Source: Fluviispira multicolorata
GTDB lineage: Bacteria > Bdellovibrionota_B > Oligoflexia > Silvanigrellales > Silvanigrellaceae
NCBI RefSeq assembly: GCF_009208585.1
Contig: NZ_WFLN01000006.1
Coordinates: forward strand, 1 to 64,000
Length of the DNA stretch: 64,000 nt
Reading direction: 5' to 3'
Made by a program: the position numbers and the translations under genes. Position 1 is the first letter of the stretch; each line of letters starts with the position of its first letter. Below are positions 26,554 to 36,121 of this stretch, in pieces. A model generated the notes under the pieces. The model did not search any database, had not been told where the DNA came from, and saw only the letters and a program-made list of their open reading frames with translations.

Positions 26554-27651
26554 ATGCAAAATACACTTCTCTCTATTGAAAGTTCCTGCGATGAAACAGC
26601 AGTTTCTATTATTAAAGTAAAAAAGAATGCCGAAGGACAAATTATTTCTTTAAATATACTTGCCCATGAGGTTGAATCCCAAATGGAAAGCCATGCACCA
26701 TTTGGCGGTGTTGTTCCGGAGGTTGCAGCACGCGATCATCTTGCTAAAATCTATGAAATTGCAAATAAAGCATTGCAAGTCTCAAGATTAAAAAAATCCG
26801 ATTTGTCAGCTATTGCGGTAACAATGGGACCCGGTCTCATTGGAGCACTTATGGTAGGAGTTTTATTTGCACGTGGCCTTGCTATGGCACTAAATATTCC
26901 GCTTATTTCTGTTAATCACGTTGATGCACACTTAGCACCTGCTCTATTATTAAAACAATTTTCACCAAAAGATGATTTACGTGCTTGGCATGATGTAGAT
27001 ACTATAACTTATCCAGCTCTTGCATTAACAGTCAGTGGTGGTCACTGCCATTTGAGTTTATTAAATTCCCCGACTGATCGAACAATTCTAGGAAAAAGTT
27101 TAGATGATGCCTGTGGTGAAGCGTTTGATAAAGTCGCAAAACTACTTGGAATGAGTTACCCAGGTGGCCCACTTATCGAAGAATTAGCTAAGCAAGCTGA
27201 AAAGTCGGGAAATATAAATGAATTTACATTTCCAAATAAGCCGGCTAACAAAGAAAATAGATATAATTTTTCTTATAGTGGAATTAAAACTTCTGTTATG
27301 GAAACTATTCGTAAAGAAACAGGAATAAAAAAAGGTAAAATCACTGGAAAAGATTTGAGTAAAGAAAAAAAACAAGGAATTGCATATGCGTTTCAAAATG
27401 CAGCTCTATCGCAATTATTAAATAGAGTTGAAAATGCTTTACAAGACTATCCAGAAATTAAATCAGTCCTAGTCGCGGGAGGAGTAGCACAAAATAAAAA
27501 ATTTAGAGCTCTTTTTTCAAAATTAAATAAACCTACTTATTTTGCTCCTCCCTCGTTGTGTTCTGACAATGCCACTATGATTGCATTACAAGCCGCCCTT
27601 AGTGAAAATGCGGAAGGATTTATTCAGCATCCATTTGCAAAGTATCACTAA
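26554..27651 (+). CDS. tsaD: tRNA N6-adenosine threonylcarbamoyltransferase
   Basis: The Kae1/YgjD-family enzyme that transfers threonylcarbamoyl to A37 of ANN-decoding tRNAs. It has the N-terminal ATPase-type motif SIESSCDETAVSI, the metal-ligand region NHVDAHLAPA, the phosphate loop LTVSGGHCHL and the adenosine segment VAGGVAQNKKFR. At 365 residues it is slightly longer than many. The metal motif normally reads HxxxH, and here H-V-D-A-H keeps it. Confidence 0.95.
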   Translation: MQNTLLSIESSCDETAVSIIKVKKNAEGQIISLNILAHEVESQMESHAPFGGVVPEVAARDHLAKIYEIANKALQVSRLKKSDLSAIAVTMGPGLIGALMVGVLFARGLAMALNIPLISVNHVDAHLAPALLLKQFSPKDDLRAWHDVDTITYPALALTVSGGHCHLSLLNSPTDRTILGKSLDDACGEAFDKVAKLLGMSYPGGPLIEELAKQAEKSGNINEFTFPNKPANKENRYNFSYSGIKTSVMETIRKETGIKKGKITGKDLSKEKKQGIAYAFQNAALSQLLNRVENALQDYPEIKSVLVAGGVAQNKKFRALFSKLNKPTYFAPPSLCSDNATMIALQAALSENAEGFIQHPFAKYH

Positions 27652-27672
27652 GAGAAAAAATTTTTAAAAATC

Positions 27673-27700
27673 TTGACATTAATTTTTTTATTCATAAGAT
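27673..27700 (+). promoter_or_regulatory. Promoter candidate for the ABCC-like transporter
   Basis: TTGACA (27673-27678), a 16-base spacer and TAAGAT (27695-27700). It would give a leader of about 250 bases before the transporter start. Confidence 0.5.
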
Positions 27701-27778
27701 ATTATTGCATTAATCAATTTTCTGAGTCAATATACACAGAAAGTTTCAATCTTGATTTTTAAATTCAAGGAGAATTCC

Positions 27779-27820
27779 ATGTTCATTACCAAGTATATCT
27801 TAATTATTATTTCCAAATAA
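27779..27820 (+). CDS. Putative 13-residue leader peptide
   Basis: ATG with AAGGAG 7-8 bases upstream encodes MFITKYILIIISK and stops at TAA in 27818-27820. The stop codon lies within the dyad CCAAATAATTTGG (27813-27825), and the downstream base pairs start a longer inverted repeat. The ribosome site is better than that of the transporter itself. A leader ORF ahead of a transporter recalls ribosome-stalling control of resistance genes. That is inference. Confidence 0.45.
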   Translation: MFITKYILIIISK

Positions 27821-27821
27821 T

Positions 27822-27912
27822 TTGGCAATAAATACATAGAAATACCAAATATAAGTTAATACCCTTTTCTTCGAGTGTATGTTTATATAATTCTTTCATA
27901 TTTTATTGCCAA
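27822..27912 (+). promoter_or_regulatory. Structured leader: 11-bp inverted repeat
   Basis: TTGGCAATAAA (27822-27832) is perfectly repeated in inverse as TTTATTGCCAA (27902-27912), 69 bases apart and just before the transporter start at 27955. Together with the dyad over the leader-peptide stop it allows alternative RNA folds. No known riboswitch class is recognised. Confidence 0.4.
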
Positions 27913-27954
27913 TTTTTAAATTAAAAAATTAAATTTAAGAAAGCACAATAAAAA

Positions 27955-30900
27955 ATGGAATTATTAAAGAACTTATTCTTTCTATATTTAACTCCTGTTT
28001 TTAAAAAAATTCTGAATAAAGACTCTAATTGGACTGAAACAGACGTTCCAACTCTTGCTCCAGTTTTTAGCGATAAATATTTAAATGAATTTGAAAGAAA
28101 ATTAAACTATAAAAGCAAAATGCATTTAGCTAAAAGCTTTTTAGACAGAACTAAAAAGCAAATATTATTACTTATTACTCTTATGTTATTAAGAGTTCTA
28201 TTTTCCCTTCTTTCATTTTTTGCACTGTATTACTTTATAAATCAAATCATGTATTTTAAGAACATTCATTCCGCCATTCTTTCTTCACTTTTAATGACAT
28301 CAAGCATATTTTTTAATGGAATTATTACAGCACAATACTTTAAAAAAAATTATCGTTTTCAATATTTTACAAAATATTTTTTTGCTAGATATATCTTTAA
28401 AAAAATTCCCAAATTATACAGAGAAGAGTTCAACGAAGCTCTAATTATAAATAACTCAACAAGCGACATCGAGGAATTTTCAACTATGATTTTCAGCTTT
28501 TTTGAGTTTATTCATGATCTTCTCATCTCTTTAGGTTGTCTTATTTTACTTTTTTATTACTTAGGTATATCAGCATTTTTTGCGATAGGAATACTTTTAA
28601 TTTTTATACCACTCATAAAATGGGTTGTTTCTAAGACGACAAAAAAAGACGAGGAAATCCAAGAAGAAAAAGACAATCGTATACAAATTCTTAACTCACT
28701 ATTCTCACAAATAAGAAATATTAAATCTTATTTACTTGAAAAATATTTCCATAATAAAATTATTGAAATAAGAAATAGAGAATTAAATAAATTTAAAGTA
28801 AATACCAAATATTATGCATTTACATATAAACTTATTTCAATATTACAAAGCATTCTTTGCATTTCAACTCTCGCTTGTTTTTTAGCGCTTGGACATGAAC
28901 TCACATTGCCAGTTTTATTTACATGCCTTGGATTATTTAAAACACTTGAATCTTCTATTTTCGAATCATTTGAATTCATTCAAATATACTCCAGTGGGAA
29001 AGCTTCTTTAAACAGATTATTTAACCTTATAAAAAACTCCAAAGAAGAAGAGTTAACTGAAAATAATTTAAAGAAAGATCATGAAAATTGCATAAAAATC
29101 AACACAAAAAATCCAAATTTTAATTTGTCATTTAAAAAAGGTGAAAAAGTTGCAATTATTGGTAAAATTGGTTCAGGAAAAAGCCTATTACTTGAGATTA
29201 TGTCTGGTTTTAAAACCATAAAAAAAGGTAAAATCTTATTGCAGGATAATCCTCTTTTTATTAAACAAACACCTTGGATCATGAATGCATCAATAAGAGA
29301 AAATATTAGTTTAGGAAATTCAAACTTAAATTTAGATAAATTCATTCATGCCGCAAACTTAGAAGACGATATCAAACTCTTGAAAAATGGAGTTGAAACC
29401 TTAATAGGTGAAAATGGTGTTAATTTATCAGGAGGACAAAAGCAGAGAATAGCACTTGCACGTGCTGCCACAATGAATACAGAAATAATTTTACTTGATG
29501 ATCCTTTATCTGCACTTGATATGCAGACTGCAGAAAAAATTGTTAACAGACTTTTTTGTGAATTATGGAAAGAAAAAAGTCTCATTATTGCAACACATAA
29601 TTTAAATTATATTCATTTATTTGATCGCATAATTTTACTCGATAAGTGTAATATTTTAGCTGATGGAAATTTTAATGACCTTATAAATTTCTCATCTAAC
29701 TTCATTGATTTTTATCAGAAGGCTCATAACTCTTCAGAACTGAACAAAGTCATACAAAATGATAAAAAGAAAATTCCTCAAGGATTTAATGTTAATGATG
29801 AACTAGAAATTGAAAATTTAAAGAACTCATTCAAGACATACTTATTTTACTTGAGAGCAATTTTACAGACTAAAAAATTATATGGAATATTCTATTTAAT
29901 CATTTTTTTAATATTGTTTATAGGCACTGCATTTTTACCAAAATTTCAAGATATATGGCTAAGTTTTTGGTCTTCTAAAAATTTATCGATTATGAATTTT
30001 AATTTTATAAATAATTTTTCAAATATGAGTAATATTTTAATTTACTCACTATTTGGACTTTTAAGTGCATTGAGTATTGCATTATTAACGTTCCTCTGGA
30101 GTTATAGGGGTGTATATGTGTCTGAACTTTTAAATATTAAAAGCTTAAATAAACTGTTATTTTCTCCTTTAAAATCAATTGACACTTTGACTACAGGGAG
30201 GGTAATAAGCTGCTTTTCACATGATATTTCAATCTTAGACTCTAAATTACCAAAATATTTTCAAAAATTTCTGTGTGTAATATTTGAAATGATTTTTTTT
30301 CTAATAAGCTTATTTTTAATCAAACCTATAATTATACTTCTCATTTTTCCAATTATTTTATTGCAATATAAAATATTAAAATTATATATCCACTCCTCAA
30401 GAGCATTAAATAGAAAAATAGCAATACCAAGAGCATCGCGTATTAATAACATACGAGAGAGCTATCAAGGTCAAAATATCCTCAGCGCACTTAATATGCA
30501 AGAGTGGTTCTTCTCAAAATATATTTTAAATCTTCAAGAAGAAGTAAGAATGGAAATACTAGAGGCAGACATTGATATGTGGCACTGCTTTATGTGCTTT
30601 TTAAACAATGCTTTACTTATTTTAATTATTAGTCTTATTGGAATTTTTCTCATTCATGTAGGAAGCATAAGCGCACCTATTTTATCCTTAATAACAACAT
30701 GGATAATGATCGATATTTTACATTTTGTCTTTAATTTTTCACATTCATTTTCAAATGTTGAACAAGGACTTGTTTCTCTTGAAAGAGTTGAGGAATTTAG
30801 CTATGAAAAAGTTGGAGTTTCAGAAAATAAAAGTAAAATAATATCAAGTAATAAAGAAGGCAGTTTCATAGAATTTAAAAATGTTTATATGCAATATGAA

Positions 30901-31494
30901 AATCAAGAGAGATATGTGCTAAATAATTTTTCAACCTCAATAAACTTTGGGGAAACAATAGGAATTGTTGGAAAAACAGGATCAGGAAAAAGTTCAATAT
31001 TATCGCTTCTTCTAAAATTCTATGATTATTCTCATGGACAAATATTTTTCAATGGTAAAGGTATTGAAACTTATTCAACTCAGGAAATTCGCCAGCAAAT
31101 ATCTATAGTTTTACAAAATCCTCAGTTTTTCCCTGGCAGCATCCGCTATAATCTTGATCCTCATGATAAATGCAAAGATGAGATGATTTTCTCACTCCTT
31201 TCTGAATTGAACATTCTAGAAATGATAAATTCTTTTCCTGAAGGAATTCATACTAATGTCTTAAGCGAAAAGTTTTTACTCAGTGTTGGACAAAGACAAA
31301 TTTTATCTTTTGCAAGAGCTTTACTTAAACCAGCTAAAGTTCTTTTACTTGATGAAGCTACAGCAAATATTGACATTAAAAGTGAACAAATTATTTTGAA
31401 AAAATTAAAAGATCTTAAAGGAACAATAACTATAATTATAATTGCTCATAGAACTGATATCCTAGCCTCAGCAGATCGAGTTATAAGTATTTAA
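27955..31494 (+). CDS. Full-length ABC transporter of eukaryote-like ABCC type
   Basis: A 1179-residue single-chain transporter in the order membrane domain, NBD1, membrane domain, NBD2. NBD1 has Walker A GKIGSGKS (residues 403-410), TPWIMNASIRENI, IGENGVNLSGGQKQRIALARA and LDDPLSALD. NBD2 has Walker A GKTGSGKS (1006-1013), QNPQFFPGSIRYNLDP, the signature LSVGQRQILSFARALL and LLDEATANID. PWI-NASIRENI, GENGVNLSGGQ and G-IR-NLDP are hallmarks of MRP/ABCC exporters, which are mainly eukaryotic; bacterial exporters are normally half-size. There is no TMD0. It probably exports amphipathic anions or conjugates, or acts in interaction with hosts or predators (inference). It is monocistronic, with a leader upstream and a terminator after. 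Confidence 0.88.
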   Translation: MELLKNLFFLYLTPVFKKILNKDSNWTETDVPTLAPVFSDKYLNEFERKLNYKSKMHLAKSFLDRTKKQILLLITLMLLRVLFSLLSFFALYYFINQIMYFKNIHSAILSSLLMTSSIFFNGIITAQYFKKNYRFQYFTKYFFARYIFKKIPKLYREEFNEALIINNSTSDIEEFSTMIFSFFEFIHDLLISLGCLILLFYYLGISAFFAIGILLIFIPLIKWVVSKTTKKDEEIQEEKDNRIQILNSLFSQIRNIKSYLLEKYFHNKIIEIRNRELNKFKVNTKYYAFTYKLISILQSILCISTLACFLALGHELTLPVLFTCLGLFKTLESSIFESFEFIQIYSSGKASLNRLFNLIKNSKEEELTENNLKKDHENCIKINTKNPNFNLSFKKGEKVAIIGKIGSGKSLLLEIMSGFKTIKKGKILLQDNPLFIKQTPWIMNASIRENISLGNSNLNLDKFIHAANLEDDIKLLKNGVETLIGENGVNLSGGQKQRIALARAATMNTEIILLDDPLSALDMQTAEKIVNRLFCELWKEKSLIIATHNLNYIHLFDRIILLDKCNILADGNFNDLINFSSNFIDFYQKAHNSSELNKVIQNDKKKIPQGFNVNDELEIENLKNSFKTYLFYLRAILQTKKLYGIFYLIIFLILFIGTAFLPKFQDIWLSFWSSKNLSIMNFNFINNFSNMSNILIYSLFGLLSALSIALLTFLWSYRGVYVSELLNIKSLNKLLFSPLKSIDTLTTGRVISCFSHDISILDSKLPKYFQKFLCVIFEMIFFLISLFLIKPIIILLIFPIILLQYKILKLYIHSSRALNRKIAIPRASRINNIRESYQGQNILSALNMQEWFFSKYILNLQEEVRMEILEADIDMWHCFMCFLNNALLILIISLIGIFLIHVGSISAPILSLITTWIMIDILHFVFNFSHSFSNVEQGLVSLERVEEFSYEKVGVSENKSKIISSNKEGSFIEFKNVYMQYENQERYVLNNFSTSINFGETIGIVGKTGSGKSSILSLLLKFYDYSHGQIFFNGKGIETYSTQEIRQQISIVLQNPQFFPGSIRYNLDPHDKCKDEMIFSLLSELNILEMINSFPEGIHTNVLSEKFLLSVGQRQILSFARALLKPAKVLLLDEATANIDIKSEQIILKKLKDLKGTITIIIIAHRTDILASADRVISI

Positions 31495-31522
31495 AATAAA
31501 TTCGTATGGTTTTTTTATGAAT

Positions 31523-31562
31523 AAAAAATATAAATAGAATAAAGTTTCTATTTATATTTTTT
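31523..31562. terminator. Bidirectional terminator
   Basis: A perfect 17-bp A/T-rich stem (31523-31539 with 31546-31562) has a six-base loop and T-rich flanks on both strands. It lies between the convergent transporter and aldehyde dehydrogenase genes. Confidence 0.75.
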
Positions 31563-31568
31563 ATATTT

Positions 31569-33089
31569 TTAAAATAAACCTAATGCTTTATCACTATAAC
31601 TCACTAATAAATTTTTAGTTTGTTGATAATGACTTAGCATCATTTTATGATTTTCTCGCCCAATTCCTGATTGTTTATATCCACCGAAAGCTGCGTGAGC
31701 AGGATAAAGATGATAGCAATTTGTCCATACTCGTCCAGCTTTTATTTCACGACCCAAACGATAAGCCAAAGCAATATCGCGCGTCCAAATTCCCGCCCCT
31801 AATCCATATAAAGTATCATTTGCTAAATGCAACGCTTCTTCTTCATCTTTAAATGTTGCAACAGAAACGACTGGACCAAAGATTTCCTCTTGAAATACAC
31901 GCATATTATTGCTGCCTTTAAAAACTGTCGGTTCAACATAATAACCTTCAGACAGGTTGCCATCAATAATATTTCTGCGCCCCCCTGTGAGTAATTGAGC
32001 GCCTTCGCTTTGACCTATTTCAATATAGGAAAGAATTTTTTCCATTTGCTCCTTAGAAGCTTGAGCTCCTAGCATTGTACTTTCATACAATGGATTTCCT
32101 TGCTTAATTGCCTTAATTCTTTTAATTGCTCTCTCCATAAATTCTTCATAAATAGACTCATGCACCAACGCCCGAGATGGACACGTACAAACTTCTCCTT
32201 GATTGAGAGCAAACATGGCAAAACCTTCGACAGCTTTATCTAGATATGCATCATCTTTCGCAAGAACATCTTTGAAAAAAATATTTGGAGATTTTCCACC
32301 TAGCTCTAAAGTAACGGGAATTAAATTTTGTGATGCATATTGCATTATCAAACGCCCCGTTGAAGTTTCACCCGTAAAAGCTACTTTTGCAATCCTTGAA
32401 CTTGAAGCCAATGGTTTCCCAGCCTCTAAGCCAAAACCATTCACAATATTTAAGACCCCAGGAGGCAATATATCTTGAATGAGTTCAATTAAAACAAGAA
32501 TTGAAGCAGGCGTTTGTTCCGCTGGTTTTAATACCACACAATTTCCAGCAGCAAGTGCTGGAGCCATTTTCCAAACAGCCATAAGAATTGGAAAATTCCA
32601 TGGTATAATTTGCGCCACTACTCCGAGTGGTTCGTGAAAATGATATGCTATAGTTTCACTATCCACTTCACTTAAAGTTCCTTCTTGTGCACGCACACAT
32701 CCAGCAAAGTAACGAAAATGATCAATTGCTAAAGGAATGTCTGCAGCTCTACTTTCTCTAAGAGGTTTTCCATTATCAATTGTTTCAGCTAGAGCAAGCA
32801 AATTTAAATTTTCTTCCATTCTATCCGCAATTTTTAATAGAACATTTGAACGTTCTTGAGGAGAAGTTTTCCCCCATTTTTCCTGCGCTGCGTGTGCTGC
32901 ATTTAGAGCAATTTCAATATCTTCTTCAGATGATCTTGCTATATTTGTAAATATTTTTCCATAAATTGGTGATATATTTTCAAAATATTTTCCATTAACA
33001 GGAGGTATCCATTTACCCCCAATATAGTTCTCATATTTAGTACGAAATGGATTTTTAAAATCTAATTTTTGAAGATCTGCATTTAACAT
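31569..33089 (-). CDS. NAD(P)-dependent aldehyde dehydrogenase (AldB/ExaC type)
   Basis: A 506-residue ALDH with the catalytic region [14 protein letters not shown] and the nucleophile Cys in [14 protein letters not shown]. The coenzyme motif is FTGETSTGR. The C-terminal stretch [11 protein letters not shown], then [20 protein letters not shown], is shared with E. coli AldB and acetaldehyde dehydrogenases of the ExaC/AcoD group. It probably oxidises acetaldehyde or a similar short aldehyde. The gene is monocistronic and minus strand, with a large hairpin upstream. Confidence 0.92.
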   Translation of the reverse strand: MLNADLQKLDFKNPFRTKYENYIGGKWIPPVNGKYFENISPIYGKIFTNIARSSEEDIEIALNAAHAAQEKWGKTSPQERSNVLLKIADRMEENLNLLALAETIDNGKPLRESRAADIPLAIDHFRYFAGCVRAQEGTLSEVDSETIAYHFHEPLGVVAQIIPWNFPILMAVWKMAPALAAGNCVVLKPAEQTPASILVLIELIQDILPPGVLNIVNGFGLEAGKPLASSSRIAKVAFTGETSTGRLIMQYASQNLIPVTLELGGKSPNIFFKDVLAKDDAYLDKAVEGFAMFALNQGEVCTCPSRALVHESIYEEFMERAIKRIKAIKQGNPLYESTMLGAQASKEQMEKILSYIEIGQSEGAQLLTGGRRNIIDGNLSEGYYVEPTVFKGSNNMRVFQEEIFGPVVSVATFKDEEEALHLANDTLYGLGAGIWTRDIALAYRLGREIKAGRVWTNCYHLYPAHAAFGGYKQSGIGRENHKMMLSHYQQTKNLLVSYSDKALGLF

Positions 33090-33234
33090 AGCTTCCCTTT
33101 CTTTTAATTAGCAATTAGAAAATATTTCTTGAGGACATGGACATAGTACATAAATAAAAAAATCTTACAAGACTGTTTCTTTATAAAATATAATATAATA
33201 AGTTATTATTTTCATTATTTCTGCTCTATATTGA

Positions 33235-33292
33235 AATATCACTAATGAGCGTATTTTATCATTCAAGATAAAATACGCTCATTAGTGATATT
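33235..33292. terminator. Long perfect hairpin (26-bp stem)
   Basis: Bases 33235-33260 and 33267-33292 are perfect inverse copies around the loop ATTCAA. The stem contains ATGAGCGTATTTTATC. It lies 36 bases beyond the stop of the phosphotransferase gene (minus strand) and 146 bases upstream of the aldehyde dehydrogenase start, so it is most likely the terminator of the first. No long T run follows, and 26 perfect pairs is more than a terminator needs. Confidence 0.6.
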
Positions 33293-33327
33293 ATTTATTT
33301 AAAAGCTAAAAATTTCAATAATTTATT

Positions 33328-35736
33328 TTAATTAAATTTACTCTCAAGAGACACTGTAATATATTCAGCATTCTTAAAATCATTATCAGTTAATTTATAC
33401 TTGCTTTTTGAGAAAATAACTCTTGTTTTTAAGTTATCTAAATTAATTAACTTCTTAATCTCTATTTTATCATTTGAATTATAAGTAATTAAATTAAACT
33501 TAGATGAATTAATATCTTTACAAATCCCCTTTTCTGAATTACCCAAACAACTTTTTAGCAAATCTGTTGTTAGAAATAGAGATGTCTGATATCCATTTTT
33601 ATTAAATTCTTCTGCATACTTTAATAAATCTTCAGAAAAAGAATTAAACTCAATAGCAATATTTTTTCTTTTGTTATGAACAAAAATATTATTAAACATA
33701 TCAATGTATTTATTAAAATCATCTAAATTATTTTGATGAATAGATAGAATTAATCTCCCATTAAATTTAATACTATCTATTAAATCAGATAATTCAAGTT
33801 TATTGTTTGTTTTTTCATTTTTAAATGCATATATTTTATTTTCGCTAGAATTAATATCTATATTTAATTGAATACAATTAAATAACCATGAAGATTCATA
33901 ATATTTAATAAAGCTATTTGCATTTTCAACACAAACTCTATCCCTATTATTAAAATCAAGTGTATTTAAATTTCTTCTTCTGAATAAAAAATCATCAGAA
34001 ATATCTTTAATATTTTCTAACTTAATATTTTCTTTATCGACATTTACAACTTGATCTTCTCCTCGAGATGAGGTTCTAAAAATTGAAAACCGAGGAGGTA
34101 ATTCTGTTGTTCTTATTTTAAAAATGGAAAGAGATGATCTTAATTTCTCAATTGATATTCCAGCTAAATCAATTATGCTATCTGACAACCAGCTCAAACT
34201 TAATGGCTTATCTTTGTTTTTCTGTACTGCTTGATATTGATCAGGAAGTGACTTCTTAGCTGAGTCATTAAAATAGACATAAAAAGGAATCTGTAAATGC
34301 TTAAAATTATGCCTAGCAGAATCATGAGAAGTATTTCCAAAAACATCTTCACCATGATCTGAAAAGTAAATAACAATCGTTGGCTTTAAACTCTTTTTAG
34401 CAATTTCAATCACTGAATTTATATTTTTTGAAATATGAATCATTGCTGAATCATAACAATCTATATTTTCAAGATGTTGACCTTGATTTTGAATAAAAAA
34501 CTTCCCAAAAATATCCCTAAAATTAGCCTTTGAAAAATTATCATTAAAAATGATTTTTTCAGATTTTGGAATATTGGAGCAATAATCAAAATGACCCGCA
34601 TAAGAATGCAAAAATATTGCTTGAGGCTTATCAAATTTATCTTTAAATTTATTTTCCAATAAATTTACAAGTTCACTATCAAATTTAACTTCATTATTAG
34701 AAATAAATGATTCATTTATTTTGAAATTCAAAAACTTTTTCTTATATGCCTTTGCTCCATAAAGTTGAGAAGCTGTATCAAATTTTCCAGCAATACCTTG
34801 ATTTGAAAACCAAGTGGTTTCATAACCTTTCATATTAAGTAACTGAATTAAATTAATTCGTTGAAGTTCATTATCTCGCACCAAAGGATCCGTATATGGA
34901 TCTTGGGCTATAGATAATGCTCTTAATAGTGAAGGAGCCGTATGAGAGTGAGCAGATAAGACATCTGTTAACACTGTAATATTCTCTTTATTGTCCTTCA
35001 AAGGAGAATTAGTGTCTCTAAAATATCCATAAAAAGATTGGTGAAACGCAGAAGTAGATTCCCCAATATAAACGATAATATTAGGAGATTCATTTTTCTC
35101 TAGAAAATTAATATTATGTTTTAATTTTTCGATTGCCGAGTCTTGGTTTAATACTAAATCATCGGTAGATCCATAATTTATAACAAATATTCTACAAGAG
35201 TTAACAAAAATTATAAGCAAACTGAGAAAAAATACTTTCAAAATATATTTATGGAATTTAAACTCAAATTGTTTAATTTGAGAATAGAATTTAAAAATAA
35301 TTGCAAATATGACTGGTGATAAAATAAAAGAAATTACAGAAACACTGTATGTGGGAAAGAGTAAAAAATTTATTATAAACTCACGGGACTCTTTTGGGTT
35401 GGTATTTAAAATCTCTCTAACAGAATCAGCTCCTATTTCACCAATTTTATCATATATAAAGACAAGAATAAGAAAAACAAATATAATTAAAGCATAATTA
35501 AAATAGGACAATTTAGATTTCTTAAAATCATTATTTAAGATACTTATTGCAAGGGTTAAAGCCATCAGAAAAAGAAAAGATAACTCTTTAAGCTTATTAA
35601 AAAAATTAATTATTTTAGTATAAAAAAAATTTTGAAACTCATAATTTTCAAAAAAATAAATTGGTACAAAATACAATATCAATAGAGCAAATAATGCTAT
35701 ATATAAGAAAGCATTGATAATAACTTTAAATTTCAT
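33328..35736 (-). CDS. Phosphoethanolamine-transferase-like membrane protein with extra C-terminal domain
   Basis: An 802-residue protein. The first 200 residues have about five membrane helices. Residues of about 210-530 form an alkaline-phosphatase/sulfatase-type domain with the nucleophile region VYIGESTSAFHQSFYGY and the metal motif FSDHGEDVFGNTSHDSARHN. This matches the EptA/EptC/CptA-like phosphoethanolamine transferases that decorate lipid A or sugars. The last 270 residues are not part of those enzymes. The segment around CVENANSFIKYYE, LNIDINSSENKI and RLILSIHQNN recalls a phospholipase C-like or glycerophosphodiesterase-like barrel with lost catalytic residues, but this is a guess. 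It is divergent from a glycosyltransferase, fitting an envelope role. Confidence 0.8.
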   Translation of the reverse strand: MKFKVIINAFLYIALFALLILYFVPIYFFENYEFQNFFYTKIINFFNKLKELSFLFLMALTLAISILNNDFKKSKLSYFNYALIIFVFLILVFIYDKIGEIGADSVREILNTNPKESREFIINFLLFPTYSVSVISFILSPVIFAIIFKFYSQIKQFEFKFHKYILKVFFLSLLIIFVNSCRIFVINYGSTDDLVLNQDSAIEKLKHNINFLEKNESPNIIVYIGESTSAFHQSFYGYFRDTNSPLKDNKENITVLTDVLSAHSHTAPSLLRALSIAQDPYTDPLVRDNELQRINLIQLLNMKGYETTWFSNQGIAGKFDTASQLYGAKAYKKKFLNFKINESFISNNEVKFDSELVNLLENKFKDKFDKPQAIFLHSYAGHFDYCSNIPKSEKIIFNDNFSKANFRDIFGKFFIQNQGQHLENIDCYDSAMIHISKNINSVIEIAKKSLKPTIVIYFSDHGEDVFGNTSHDSARHNFKHLQIPFYVYFNDSAKKSLPDQYQAVQKNKDKPLSLSWLSDSIIDLAGISIEKLRSSLSIFKIRTTELPPRFSIFRTSSRGEDQVVNVDKENIKLENIKDISDDFLFRRRNLNTLDFNNRDRVCVENANSFIKYYESSWLFNCIQLNIDINSSENKIYAFKNEKTNNKLELSDLIDSIKFNGRLILSIHQNNLDDFNKYIDMFNNIFVHNKRKNIAIEFNSFSEDLLKYAEEFNKNGYQTSLFLTTDLLKSCLGNSEKGICKDINSSKFNLITYNSNDKIEIKKLINLDNLKTRVIFSKSKYKLTDNDFKNAEYITVSLESKFN

Positions 35737-36121
35737 AAAACTCCATACAAACTATAAACTTTAAACAGATGCTAATTAAAACATGGAAAATCTTATCAGA
35801 AAACTAAAATTTAGATTTCAATTGTTCATATGATGAACAATTGCACATTAAGATTTATTTTACTTGAGTAATATTCGCTAGATCAAACCAGCAATTCTTA
35901 TAGAGTTACTATAAAAAAAATAAGAAATCAATATTAGAAGCTTAAATATTTTTTTAAATTGCTACATCAATTGAATTAATTACAAAGATAAATAACAATA
36001 CAAAATGATTGATAAAAATTTATATAATTAAGCTCTTGAACTATTCCATCTAATATTATATGACTGATTTATAAAACGAAGCTTATTATTTAGAATAAAC
36101 TTCATGAAAGGAATTTAGTAA
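35737..36121. other. Divergent intergenic region
   Basis: 385 bases between the phosphotransferase-like gene (minus) and the glycosyltransferase (plus). The only clear element is the inverted repeat at 35819-35843; the rest is AT-rich with no short ORF that has a ribosome site. Confidence 0.6.
35819..35843. promoter_or_regulatory. Palindrome, candidate operator
   Basis: CAATTGTTCAT and its inverse ATGAACAATTG are separated by ATG. A perfect 11-bp dyad in the shared spacer of two divergent envelope genes, 83 bases upstream of the phosphotransferase-like start. No T run follows on either strand, so an operator is likelier than a terminator. Confidence 0.5.
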
